DNA of 64,000 nt from Bradyrhizobium lablabi (GTDB lineage: Bacteria > Pseudomonadota > Alphaproteobacteria > Rhizobiales > Xanthobacteraceae), in contig NZ_LT670844.1 in NCBI RefSeq assembly GCF_900141755.1, forward strand, positions 6,668,501 to 6,732,500. Direction: 5' to 3'. Position 1 is the first letter of the stretch. Every line of letters starts with the position of its first letter. Under the pieces are notes generated by a model that made no database searches, was not told the DNA's origin, and was given only the letters and a program-made list of their open reading frames with translations. Shown here in pieces: positions 27,538 to 35,763 of this stretch. Made by a program: the position numbers and the translations under genes.

Positions 27538-28047
27538 CTAGCCCTTGCGCAGGAACACATAATCCGCGGAGTAGGGCGCGCTGCGATAGGTGCCGGCGGT
27601 TTCGCACGCCCCATCGAGCTTGCCGCCCATCGTGTTGATCCGCTGCACCGTGGTGACACTACTGAGGACGCCGCTGCCGCGCTTAGAGACCACGTCGAGC
27701 TTCAGCCAGGGAATATCGCGCGCGGTAGCACCGGGGGCATTGCCGATAATCTTGCCGACCACGGCGCTGCCGTCGCTGTGCTCCCAGTTCGGTCCGGCAT
27801 AGTGGCGGCCGATGGTCTTGCCATCCGCGATCAGCGTCGCGATCGGCTCACGGAACGCCCAGGAGAGCTTGCCGTCGGCGCCGGCCTTGCATTCATAGAC
27901 CTGTGCGCCTTCGGCGTGCACGGTGAGCACGACGGTCTCTCCCGGCGCCGCGATGGCGTCGGGAAGAGGAGCTTCATTGGCAGGAGCGCTCGCCAGCGAA
28001 CCCGACAGCAGCACAAGCGCGAGAGCACCACTCCGAAAAAGCGGCAT
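27538..28047 (-). CDS. DUF3455 secreted protein
   Basis: 169 aa with a signal peptide (ALALVLLSGSLASAPANE) and the DUF3455 core GAQVYECKAGADGKLSWAFR, then GRHYAGPNWEHSDGSAVVGK and PWLKLDVV. It ends with YVFLRKG. The family is exported and of unknown role. It starts 3 bp after the icd stop, suggesting translational coupling or a common transcript. Confidence 0.8.
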   Translation of the reverse strand: MPLFRSGALALVLLSGSLASAPANEAPLPDAIAAPGETVVLTVHAEGAQVYECKAGADGKLSWAFREPIATLIADGKTIGRHYAGPNWEHSDGSAVVGKIIGNAPGATARDIPWLKLDVVSKRGSGVLSSVTTVQRINTMGGKLDGACETAGTYRSAPYSADYVFLRKG

Positions 28048-28050
28048 GAC

Positions 28051-29265
28051 TTACGCCGCCGTCGCCTTGGTCAGGTTTTCCGCGACCTTGTCGAGGAAGC
28101 CGGTGGTGGACAGCCAGCGCTGGTCGGCGCCGACCAGGAGCGCGAGATCCTTGGTCATGTAGCCGGCCTCGACGGTGTCGACGCAGACCTTTTCCAGGGT
28201 AGCCGCAAATTTGGCCAGCGCATCGTTGTTGTCGAGCTTGGCGCGGTGCGACAGGCCGCGGGTCCAGGCAAAGATCGAGGCGATCGAGTTGGTCGAGGTC
28301 TCCTTGCCCTTCTGGTGCTCGCGGTAATGCCGCGTCACCGTGCCATGGGCGGCCTCGGCTTCGACCGTCTTGCCGTCCGGCGTCATCAGCACCGAGGTCA
28401 TCAGACCGAGCGAGCCGTAGCCTTGGGCGACGGTGTCGGACTGCACGTCGCCGTCGTAGTTCTTGCAGGCCCAGACGTAGCCGCCCGACCATTTCATCGC
28501 CGCCGCCACCATGTCGTCGATCAGGCGGTGTTCGTAGGTGATTTTCTTGGCGTCGAACTGGGCCTTGAATTCCTTGTCGAAAATCTCCTGGAAGATGTCC
28601 TTGAAGCGGCCGTCATAGACCTTGAGGATGGTGTTCTTGGTCGAGAGATAGACCGAATAGCCTTTTGAAAGGCCCATGTTGAGCGAGGCGCGGGCGAAAT
28701 CGGCGATGGAATCGTCGAGATTGTACATCCCCATCGCAATGCCGGCGTTCGGCGCCTTGTAGACTTCGCGTTCGATCACCTTGCCGTCCTCGCCGACGAA
28801 TTTCATCGTCAGCGTGCCCCTACCCGGAAACTTGAAGTCGGTGGCGCGGTACTGGTCGCCGAAGGCGTGGCGGCCGATGATGATCGGCTTGGTCCAGCCC
28901 GGCACCAGCCGCGGCACGTTCTTGCAGATGATGGGTTCGCGGAACACCACGCCGCCCAGAATGTTGCGGATGGTGCCGTTCGGCGATTTCCACATTTCCT
29001 TCAGGCCGAATTCCTTCACCCGGGCTTCGTCCGGGGTGATGGTGGCGCATTTGACGCCGACGCCGACCTTCTTGATCGCATTGGCGGCGTCGATCGTGAC
29101 CTGATCGTTGGTCTTGTCGCGGTATTCCATCCCGAGGTCGAAATACATCAGGTTGATATCGAGGAACGGGTGGATCAGCTTGTCCTTGATGTATTGCCAG
29201 ATGATCCGGGTCATCTCGTCGCCATCGAGTTCGACGACGGGGTTGGTCACCTTGATTTTTGCCAT
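28051..29265 (-). CDS. icd: NADP-dependent isocitrate dehydrogenase
   Basis: 404-aa monomer of the eukaryote-like homodimeric NADP-IDH group. It oxidises isocitrate to 2-oxoglutarate in the TCA cycle. [20 protein letters not shown] is the typical start. [20 protein letters not shown] carries substrate-binding Ser/Asn residues, and [20 protein letters not shown] holds the metal-binding aspartates. The ATG at 29265 is preferred over the upstream frame. It is followed at 3 bp by the DUF3455 gene. Confidence 0.96.
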   Translation of the reverse strand: MAKIKVTNPVVELDGDEMTRIIWQYIKDKLIHPFLDINLMYFDLGMEYRDKTNDQVTIDAANAIKKVGVGVKCATITPDEARVKEFGLKEMWKSPNGTIRNILGGVVFREPIICKNVPRLVPGWTKPIIIGRHAFGDQYRATDFKFPGRGTLTMKFVGEDGKVIEREVYKAPNAGIAMGMYNLDDSIADFARASLNMGLSKGYSVYLSTKNTILKVYDGRFKDIFQEIFDKEFKAQFDAKKITYEHRLIDDMVAAAMKWSGGYVWACKNYDGDVQSDTVAQGYGSLGLMTSVLMTPDGKTVEAEAAHGTVTRHYREHQKGKETSTNSIASIFAWTRGLSHRAKLDNNDALAKFAATLEKVCVDTVEAGYMTKDLALLVGADQRWLSTTGFLDKVAENLTKATAA

Positions 29266-29387
29266 GGGGAAGAGGGCCTTTTTGGAACAGCGCGTTTCGG
29301 GGCGGGTTGGCATTTAAGTCGCAACCGTCGCTATAGCATCCGAAAACGCGGGCTGGAAGGCGAATGGGCGAGCAGCCAGCGTCGATT

Positions 29388-30005
29388 TCAGGCGACCCTG
29401 AAACGGCGCGCCAGCGCGGCTCTGGCTTTGCCGATCGGCATCGCCGCAATCACCTCCGCCGCGTGACCCGGATGGCGCGCCTCCCTGACCTCGGCAACAT
29501 ATCGAAACAGTCTTGCCTCGCGCCAGTGGTGATCAGGGTTGCACAGGCGGAGGATCGCCTGCCAGACCGGCTCAGCGAACGCTTCGTCGGCGCCATAGCA
29601 GCCACCCCACAGACATTGCAGGGCGAAGGCGCGCGAGGCGCGCGGCTCGACAGTTGGTGCAAGCTGCAGGACCCTTTCGAGCTCACCCCCCGCATAGTCA
29701 TGATGCCCGCGCTTGTAGGCGGCCTCGAGCGGCCAGGACATCACCGCCACGGTGTTATAGGGATCCGCGCAGGCATAGGCGGCGGCGACCGCTTCACGGA
29801 GGATCTTGAGGACATTCGATTCGCGCGCATGGGCTGCGACATAGGAAAGCGCCTGCGCGCGATACCAGGCGTCGGGAATGGCATGCGCCAGCGCCAGCGC
29901 CTTGGCCGGATCGGCGGGCGCCATGCGGCTGACTTCCGCCCGCCCATAGACCGAGGCCATGGAAGGGCGGGCAGGCACCAGCTTGCTGCGCAGGAAGGCG
30001 GTCAT
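29388..30005 (-). CDS. Helical-repeat hypothetical protein, 205 aa
   Basis: Alpha-helical protein with Ala/Tyr-rich TPR- or HEAT-like segments (AKALALAHAIPDAWYRAQAL, AAAYACADPYNTVAVMSWPL). No catalytic motif or export signal. Starts at 30005, 29960 or 29924 are all possible, and none has a strong ribosome site. The family is not recognised. It stands alone between icd and the Rrf2-controlled dehydrogenase. Confidence 0.6.
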   Translation of the reverse strand: MTAFLRSKLVPARPSMASVYGRAEVSRMAPADPAKALALAHAIPDAWYRAQALSYVAAHARESNVLKILREAVAAAYACADPYNTVAVMSWPLEAAYKRGHHDYAGGELERVLQLAPTVEPRASRAFALQCLWGGCYGADEAFAEPVWQAILRLCNPDHHWREARLFRYVAEVREARHPGHAAEVIAAMPIGKARAALARRFRVA

Positions 30006-30097
30006 GCCAAGTTGGTCGCAACAGGGCTCTGACGGGTTCGCGAAATTGCGCGAACGCTGCGGTGCAACCTGTAGCCGAGGTCGCGCGGGCCTCGTCG

Positions 30098-31111
30098 CTA
30101 GAAAACGAACAGCGGCTTGCCCCCGTGGGCTGGAGATTCTGCCAGGGTGACGGCATCGCTAAACTGCTGGATTTTCAGCGGTTGTCCTTCCGGTATCCGG
30201 AGAGTTCCGCCGGCAACAAGTTTGAAGGTCGCCGCAATCGCCGCGCTGATCTGCTCCCGTGGTGTGGTCGAGAACCAACGGTAGAGCCAGAATCCTTTGG
30301 TGATCTTGGTTTCGTAGATCACGGACCGGGCGAATAACGGGATAGTGAGTTTCTCAGGTTCGGTCTGGCGATGCGTTGAGAGCGCACCGTACACAATCAT
30401 CGTCCCGCCCGGCGTCAGCGAGCGGGAGACGTCGGCGCCGACCTGGCCGGCGACACAATCGATCGCCTTTGAGACACCATCAGGGCCGGCAATTTCCGAA
30501 ACGCGTTGTCTTATGTCCTCGTCCTCGCTGCAAATCACTTCGGTGCCACCCAGCGCCTTTATCTCCGCGACGGCGGCGCGGCGGCGCACGACATTGATGG
30601 TCTTAAAGCCGAGATGCTTCCCGAGCTGCAAAACCATCTTTCCGACCGTCGAACCTGCCGCGGTCTGCAGCAGCCACTCGCCAGGCTGGACGCCGAGTTC
30701 GTTGGTGACGAGGAGCTGCGCGGTTAAGGGGTTCGCAAGCAGTTGCGCCGCGGTTGATGCGCTCATCTCTTTCGGTACCGGCAGCACGCGCGCTGCGTCC
30801 GCAACGAGGAATTCCTGCCACGTCCCTGTCACGCCCACGGTGATGACACGCTGGCCAATCGAGAGCGCATCAACTCCCTCGCCGATCGCGTCGATGAGCC
30901 CGACGGATTCCAGGCCCAGCACAGCGGGCAATGGTGGCGCGAAGCCATACCGGCCGCGAAGGATGTGGAGGTCGCTGGCGTGGATGGGCGTGGCCGCGAC
31001 GCGGATCCGTACCTGTCCGCGACCCGGCTGGGGGACAGGGCGGGTTTCCAGGCGAAGCACTTCCGCAGGTTCACCGGTACCATATGCGACAAGGGCCTGC
31101 ATCGTTGTCAT
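30098..31111 (-). CDS. Zinc-independent MDR dehydrogenase / enoyl reductase family
   Basis: 337-aa medium-chain reductase. The N-terminal GroES-like fold (VRIRVAATPIHASDLHILRG) has a Rossmann domain after TAAGSTVGKMVLQLGKHLGF. There is no zinc-ligand cysteine cluster, which places it with the NADPH:quinone/2-enoyl-thioester reductase group. AAGGAG lies 7-11 nt before the ATG at 31111. A 23-bp operator at 31141-31163 sits just upstream and matches one before the hydratase-Rrf2 operon, so the Rrf2 protein probably represses it. The substrate is unknown. Confidence 0.85.
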   Translation of the reverse strand: MTTMQALVAYGTGEPAEVLRLETRPVPQPGRGQVRIRVAATPIHASDLHILRGRYGFAPPLPAVLGLESVGLIDAIGEGVDALSIGQRVITVGVTGTWQEFLVADAARVLPVPKEMSASTAAQLLANPLTAQLLVTNELGVQPGEWLLQTAAGSTVGKMVLQLGKHLGFKTINVVRRRAAVAEIKALGGTEVICSEDEDIRQRVSEIAGPDGVSKAIDCVAGQVGADVSRSLTPGGTMIVYGALSTHRQTEPEKLTIPLFARSVIYETKITKGFWLYRWFSTTPREQISAAIAATFKLVAGGTLRIPEGQPLKIQQFSDAVTLAESPAHGGKPLFVF

Positions 31112-31140
31112 CCAACGCACTCCTTTTTGCTTTGGGGCTA

Positions 31141-31163
31141 GATGTAACAATATTTGTTACATC
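31141..31163 (-). promoter_or_regulatory. Candidate Rrf2 operator before the MDR reductase
   Basis: Inverted repeat of 10-bp arms GATGTAACAA / TTGTTACATC with spacer TAT. The core GTAACAATATTTGTTAC recurs as GTAACAATATATGTTAC at 32499-32515. The site lies 29 bp before the ATG, where it would overlap the promoter. Confidence 0.72.
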
Positions 31164-31216
31164 TAGGGTCGAGGTACATTCTTCCCTTCACGGAGATCGC
31201 CGCACGCTTATTTTGA

Positions 31217-31642
31217 TCAGTCGACCGTTTCCGCCAGCACCTGCGCCACCGTCGTTTTCGCGAGATCACGCCGGAGCGATCTCTCCAGTCCCCCGTACAC
31301 GTCCTTCAGGGTGGGCTGGATGCCTCTGCCGACCGGGCAGGTCTGGTTCGGGGTGGAATGATGCATGGCAAACAGCGGGCCTGTTTCCACCGCGTTATAG
31401 ATATCGAGCAGCGTGATCGCGGTTGGACGTTTGGCCAGCACCCATCCTGCATTGGCGCCGCGCTGGCTCTGGACCAGACCGGCCTTTTGAAGGAGGCCCA
31501 GGGCACGGCGGATCACGACCGGATTGGTGTTGACGCTGAGCGCGATCCGCTCCGAGGTCACTGGGCCGGGCCGGTTTCGTTCGACCAGCGCCATCCAGGA
31601 CAGAATGTGGATCGCGACCGTCAGTTGACTGTTCGCGCTCAT
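31217..31642 (-). CDS. Rrf2-family transcriptional regulator
   Basis: 141-aa winged-helix repressor. The helix-turn-helix region is VTSERIALSVNTNPVVIRRALGLL, and the following wing carries AGLVQSQRGANAGWVLAK, diagnostic of Rrf2. Only one cysteine (C102 in QTCPVGRG) is present, so it lacks the three-Cys iron-sulfur site of IscR/NsrR and probably senses through that thiol or a ligand. Its ATG overlaps the stop of the hydratase gene (ATGA). Two matching operators suggest it controls itself and the MDR reductase. Confidence 0.88.
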   Translation of the reverse strand: MSANSQLTVAIHILSWMALVERNRPGPVTSERIALSVNTNPVVIRRALGLLQKAGLVQSQRGANAGWVLAKRPTAITLLDIYNAVETGPLFAMHHSTPNQTCPVGRGIQPTLKDVYGGLERSLRRDLAKTTVAQVLAETVD

Positions 31643-32478
31643 CGCAGACCCGCGACCGCAACATCGAGCGCTTCCTCGAAGCGTAGCTCGACTTGCCTGC
31701 TCTGACCGCCTGCCGCCATATAAGCGCGCATGCGTTGTTCGCTGACGGGATCCGCCAGCGATGCGCTGAAAAGCTGGGCCTCTTCCATGAGACCGCGATG
31801 CATTTGAGGCAACGCCGCATCGACGGCGAGCTTGGCCCGCGCGATCGCATTCGGAGGATGGGAGGCGATACGCGCGGCGAGGCGAGTGACGAACGGGCGC
31901 AGTTCGTCTGCCGGCAGGGCCCGGTTGACCCAGCCGTAACGCTCGGCGGTTTGCGCATCGAAAGCCTCGCAGCCTGCGATGATCTCAAGCGCCCGGGCGC
32001 GGCCGGCCAGGCGCGCCAAATGCTGGGTGCCGCCGCCGCCGGGGATCAGGCCAAGTGCGACCTCCGGCTGGCCGAGAATGGCGCGGCCGATGGCGGCGAA
32101 GCGCATGTCGAGCGCCAGCGTGAACTCGCTGCCGCCGCCTCGTGCAGCGCCCTCCAAAAGCGCGATCGTTATCTTCGGCATCAGCCGGTAGCGCTCCAGC
32201 ATCGCATGGAAACGCTTTAGCGTGACGGCGGGAGCGGGCGGCGGCCCGCAACGCGAAACCAAGTCCGCGATGTCATAGTGCGCCAGGAAGAAATCGGGAT
32301 TTGCGCTCTCGAAAATCACCACGCGGACGGCGTCATCGGCGCGCAGCTCGGTTTCAAGGCGATCGAGTTCGCCCATCAGCCTGACATCGAGCAGGTTGAT
32401 TGGCGGATGATCGATGATTACCCAGGCGACGCTGCCCGCGCGCTCGACACGAAGGAGATCATAATTGTAATCGGGCAT
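31639..32478 (-). CDS. Enoyl-CoA hydratase/isomerase family protein
   Basis: 279-aa crotonase-fold enzyme with EGAARGGGSEFTLALDMRFA as the oxyanion segment and ALGLIPGGGGTQHLARLAGR as the second glycine-rich part. The usual catalytic glutamates lie in these two segments but are partly replaced (VALGLIP has no E at the first canonical spot), so hydratase activity is not certain. It is the first gene of a two-gene operon with the Rrf2 regulator, behind an operator at 32498-32518. Confidence 0.85.
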   Translation of the reverse strand: MPDYNYDLLRVERAGSVAWVIIDHPPINLLDVRLMGELDRLETELRADDAVRVVIFESANPDFFLAHYDIADLVSRCGPPPAPAVTLKRFHAMLERYRLMPKITIALLEGAARGGGSEFTLALDMRFAAIGRAILGQPEVALGLIPGGGGTQHLARLAGRARALEIIAGCEAFDAQTAERYGWVNRALPADELRPFVTRLAARIASHPPNAIARAKLAVDAALPQMHRGLMEEAQLFSASLADPVSEQRMRAYMAAGGQSRQVELRFEEALDVAVAGLR

Positions 32479-32497
32479 TGATCGCTCCTTGACCCAG

Positions 32498-32518
32498 TCG
32501 TAACAATATATGTTACGA
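32498..32518 (-). promoter_or_regulatory. Candidate Rrf2 operator before the hydratase-Rrf2 operon
   Basis: TCGTAACA / TGTTACGA arms around ATATA. It differs from the 31141 site at only the flanking bases and one core base. It lies 19 bp before the ATG at 32478, a position suited to autorepression. Confidence 0.72.
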
Positions 32519-32543
32519 TTGGCTCGTCAAGAGGCGAAGACCA

Positions 32544-33269
32544 TCACGAAGACGTTCCCTCCAGGGCGATACGCAGGCGCCGATTATGCCTGCCCTTGTT
32601 CTCGATCTTGAGAATTCGAAGCCCGCGAGAAGCCCCGGTCGCGCCGAGGTGCGTGCCGCCGCAGGCCTGGCGATCGAGACCGACGATCTCGACGATGCGA
32701 ATTTTGCCGTCCGGCGTCGGCGGCGGCGCCACCGATTTCGAGCGGATCAATCCGGGTTGGTCGTAGGCATCCTCGGCCGGGATGTAGTCGTCGCGCACGA
32801 TTAGGTTCTGCCGGATCGCGTCATTGATCGGCGCTTCCAGCGCGCGGAGCCGGTCGTTGTCGGCTTCCGGCAGGTCGAAATCCATCCGCGCGGTGCCGTC
32901 CTCGTTCATCTGAACGCCGGTGACGAGGGCGCCGTTAAAACTCTGGAACACCAGCGCGTTGAGGATATGTGTATCGGTATGCAGCTCGCGCATCATCTGG
33001 CGGAACCCCGGATCGACCGCCGCCTGCACGGTTCCGCTCGGCTCAGCCGCGTCGGCCAGCAGGTGCCAGAGCCTGCCTTCGGCGGACTCGAACCCGACGA
33101 TCGCGGTCGCGCCGCCGGACCAGTGCAGCATCCCGCGGTCGGCAAGTTGCCCGCCGCCGCCGGGATAAAACGGCGATTGCGCCAACAATACGCGGCCGGG
33201 TTTCGCGTCGACAATCTCGGTCTCAACGACGAGGGTGTCCGGATGATCGTGACAGAATAGCCTTGCCAT
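32544..33269 (-). CDS. Alanyl-tRNA editing protein, AlaX type
   Basis: 241-aa free-standing relative of the AlaRS editing domain that hydrolyses mischarged Ser/Gly-tRNA-Ala. Zinc ligands are present as H-T-D-T-H (RELHTDTHILNALV) and CGGTH (RQACGGTHLGATG). QSPFYPGGGGQLADRG matches the strand before the site. The start MARLFCHDHPDTLVVETEIV at 33269 is typical, and the upstream frame is not supported. It is divergent from the TrmJ-like gene. alaS itself lies about 7 kb away. Confidence 0.9.
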   Translation of the reverse strand: MARLFCHDHPDTLVVETEIVDAKPGRVLLAQSPFYPGGGGQLADRGMLHWSGGATAIVGFESAEGRLWHLLADAAEPSGTVQAAVDPGFRQMMRELHTDTHILNALVFQSFNGALVTGVQMNEDGTARMDFDLPEADNDRLRALEAPINDAIRQNLIVRDDYIPAEDAYDQPGLIRSKSVAPPPTPDGKIRIVEIVGLDRQACGGTHLGATGASRGLRILKIENKGRHNRRLRIALEGTSS

Positions 33270-33471
33270 GTGCTTGCTCGAAAATGCGGTCTCGTGGATA
33301 GCATTGACCCAGCGGGAGACGGCTGTATTGGCGAAAATTGCCGGGAAACAGGGGGGCTGTGGAAGCCCGAATTGAGGTTTTGACCGAAGATTCAAAGACG
33401 TCGCTAAGCCAATTATATTGCTTGAGAATTTCTTTCGGACAGGCCATCGAATAGCGGCCGCCGCCTAAGGC

Positions 33472-33523
33472 TTTGAATCAGCCTCTTCGGAGCCTGATTC
33501 AAACTGTTCAGAACTTGAATCAG
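33472..33523 (+). promoter_or_regulatory. Triple TTGAATCAG leader motif
   Basis: TTTGAATCAG (33472-33481), its inverse CTGATTCAAA (33494-33503) and a third TTGAATCAG (33515-33523). The inverse copy can pair with either neighbour, giving two mutually exclusive hairpins directly before the start codon at 33537. It could be a translational switch or attenuator. Confidence 0.45.
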
Positions 33524-33536
33524 AAAGTGAAGTGAG

Positions 33537-34739
33537 ATGTCCGGGTCGGGCACCGATAAGACTAAGATAGGCGTCGATCTCGTTGGTCCCATTGTGATTT
33601 TGGTCGAGCCGCAGCTCGGCGAGAATATCGGGATGGCCGCGCGCGCGATGGGCAATTTTGCGCTCACCCGGCTGCGCATCGTCAACCCGCGCGACGGCTG
33701 GCCGAATATCAGCGCGCAGCGGGCGGCTGCCGGCGCCGACCATATTCTCGAGCAGGCAAAACTGTTCGACACGGTCGAGCAGGCGGTCGCCGACTGCACA
33801 TTGTTGTTCGCCACCACCGCCCGCGCCCACGATCAGGCCAAGCCCGTGGTGGCGCCGGAACTGGCCGCGCGGGAGATCGCGAGCGACATCAAGGGCGGCG
33901 GCACGGTCGGCATCCTGTTCGGCCGCGAGCGCTATGGCTTGCAGAACGAGGAGGTGGCGCGCGCCAACCGCATCATCACCTTTCCGGTCAATCCCGGCTT
34001 TGCCTCGCTGAACCTGGCGCAGGCGGTGCTGCTGATCGGTTATGAATGGTTCAAGCTTTCGACCGAGGGGGCGCTGCCGTTTGCGATGCCCGAACATTCC
34101 GAGCGCGCCTCGCAGCATCAGACGCAGGCATTCTTCGACAATCTGGTGCGCGAGCTCGACAGGGTCGAATTTCTGCGCCCCGCCGAGAAGCGCGAGACCA
34201 TGCTGGTCAATCTGCGCAACATTTTTGCGCGGATGGAACCGACCAAGCAGGATATGCACACACTCCATGGCGTGGTGATGGCAATCGCCGAGGGGCGCAA
34301 GGGACCGGCGAAGGGCGGCGTGCTCGACGGCGCCCAGGCCACAAGACTCCGCGCGCTGCTCGCCGAGCACGGGCAGGGCGCCTTGCCGTCGGAGAGCGGC
34401 ACGGTGCGGGGGCTGGCGCGTTTGCTGCGGCGAAATCCGACCGATGCCGAGCGCATCCTGTGGCAGGCCCTGACCTCGGATCGCCGCTTTGCCGGGCAAT
34501 TCAAGCGCCAGACCCCGGTCGGCCGGCACATTCCGGATTTTGTCTCCTTCGTGCACCGGATCGCGGTCGAGCTGATCAATCTGGACGAAACGGCGGTGAT
34601 TGCAAACGATCGCGCCGCGCGGCAGGCGTGGCTGGAGGCGCGGGACTACCGGGTGATCAAGATGCGTGTCGCCGATATCGAGGGCGATCTGGCGGCGGAA
34701 CTGGAGCGGCTGGAAGCTGCGCTGCTGGGCCCGCGCTAA
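33537..34739 (+). CDS. TrmJ-like tRNA/rRNA 2'-O-methyltransferase fused to a DUF559-like domain
   Basis: 400 aa. Residues 17-255 are a SPOUT/TrmH methyltransferase of TrmJ type: ILVEPQLGENIGMAARAMGN (motif 1), GILFGRERYGLQNEEVARAN (motif 2), NPGFASLNLAQAVLLIGYEW (motif 3). Residues 290-385 look like a DUF559 endonuclease-like domain (RGLARLLRRNPTDAERILWQ, IPDFVSFVHRIAVEL, then YRVIKMRVADI). The DUF559 hallmark ELDGGQH after VEL is replaced by INLDE, so the nuclease is probably dead or altered. TrmJ alone is about 250-280 aa. ATG at 33537. Confidence 0.85.
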   Translation: MSGSGTDKTKIGVDLVGPIVILVEPQLGENIGMAARAMGNFALTRLRIVNPRDGWPNISAQRAAAGADHILEQAKLFDTVEQAVADCTLLFATTARAHDQAKPVVAPELAAREIASDIKGGGTVGILFGRERYGLQNEEVARANRIITFPVNPGFASLNLAQAVLLIGYEWFKLSTEGALPFAMPEHSERASQHQTQAFFDNLVRELDRVEFLRPAEKRETMLVNLRNIFARMEPTKQDMHTLHGVVMAIAEGRKGPAKGGVLDGAQATRLRALLAEHGQGALPSESGTVRGLARLLRRNPTDAERILWQALTSDRRFAGQFKRQTPVGRHIPDFVSFVHRIAVELINLDETAVIANDRAARQAWLEARDYRVIKMRVADIEGDLAAELERLEAALLGPR

Positions 34740-34749
34740 CGAGATTTGC

Positions 34750-34834
34750 CGTCATTGCGAGGAGCGAAGCGACGAAGCAATCCAGCTTTTGGCGTTGCGG
34801 CGCGATGGATTGCTTCGCTGCGCTCGCAATGACG
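34750..34834. repeat. REP-like palindrome after the TrmJ fusion
   Basis: CGTCATTGCGAGGAGCGAAG and ACGAAGCAATCCA on the left are mirrored by TGGATTGCTTCG and CGCTCGCAATGACG on the right, around a loop near 34785-34805. This is a common Bradyrhizobium palindrome class that can end transcription. A related copy is at 54338-54497. Confidence 0.75.
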
Positions 34835-34866
34835 GCTTCAAACCCGGCGTTCGCCGAGACGACGGC

Positions 34867-35532
34867 TTAGACTGCCACGAGTTGCTCAGCTGCGCTGCTT
34901 GCGCGTTTCGGCTTTTTCACCTTTGACGGTCCAAACAGCGAGCCCGCCGCAAGTCCCGCGGTATCGGCGACGCAGGGGTCGCGCGAAACCATGGCGGCGA
35001 CGATGGCGCCGTCGATCAATAGGGCAAGCTGATGGGCGAGAACTTCCGGCTCCGCCGCGCCCATTTCGCCGGCGAGCTTTTCGATGTGGGCGAGCACGAC
35101 CTTCTTGTGGCGTAACGCGATGTTGCGAAACTGCTTCTGATCCTTGTCGTGCTCGGCGACCGCATTGATGAACGGGCAACCGTAAAAACGTTCCTCGCCG
35201 AACCACTTCTTCAGCGCCGGAAAGATCCGCGTCAGTTTTGTCTGTGGATCGCCGCCACCGGCTTCGATGGCACCGATGAACCATTCGCGCCACTGCTTGC
35301 CTTCGCTCTCGAGCACCGCATGCACGAGATTGGTCTTCGAGCCGAACAATTTGTAGAGCGTGGTCTTCGCCGTGCCGGCCTCGTCGATGATGGCATCGAT
35401 GCCGGTGGCGTTGATGCCGTTCTTGCAGAACAGATGCGTCGCCGCGTTGAGAAGGCGCCCGCGCGCTGATTCCTCATCGCCGGCGGGGTGTGCCGCCGCG
35501 GTCGATCTTTTCTTCGAAGCTGATTTGCCCAT
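34867..35532 (-). CDS. TetR-family regulator
   Basis: 221 aa. The N-terminal helix-turn-helix (about residues 25-75) is ARGRLLNAATHLFCKNGINA, then IIDEAGTAKTTLYKLFGSK. A ligand-binding helical domain follows (WFGEERFYGCPFINAV). The GTAKTTLYKLFGSK end of the HTH is typical of the AcrR/TetR group. It is transcribed away from the osmC-like gene with 230 bp between, so it most likely controls the divergent OsmC-to-cyanase cluster. Confidence 0.88.
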   Translation of the reverse strand: MGKSASKKRSTAAAHPAGDEESARGRLLNAATHLFCKNGINATGIDAIIDEAGTAKTTLYKLFGSKTNLVHAVLESEGKQWREWFIGAIEAGGGDPQTKLTRIFPALKKWFGEERFYGCPFINAVAEHDKDQKQFRNIALRHKKVVLAHIEKLAGEMGAAEPEVLAHQLALLIDGAIVAAMVSRDPCVADTAGLAAGSLFGPSKVKKPKRASSAAEQLVAV

Positions 35533-35728
35533 GCGCCGCAGTTAATCGGACCGCAGGGAAATCATCAAGTCGCATCTTCATTTGCCCAAAATAATCGCGC
35601 CAAGGCGGCAACTGCATCGCGATTAAGCAAAGCGCGGCTGACCAAACCGAAGGCAGCACGGGCTAAGCGACTACAACACCTCGCATTTCGATTTGCGCGG
35701 CATCTGGCACGGGTTATGCAGGAAACAG

Positions 35729-35738
35729 ACCGTTCGGT
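35729..35738 (+). promoter_or_regulatory. Candidate TetR operator
   Basis: ACCGTTCGGT within AGACCGTTCGGTAT is a palindrome of the ACCG-NN-CGGT form used by several alphaproteobacterial TetR regulators. It is 25 bp before the osmC start and in the divergent intergenic space. It is short, so the call is tentative. Confidence 0.4.
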
Positions 35739-35763
35739 ATCCTACCCCCTAGGGAGAAAACAG

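Noticed and set aside
33465..34556. Long minus-strand frame opposite the TrmJ fusion
   Set aside because: It is the mirror of a well-supported gene. The His/Arg-rich translation has no family pattern.
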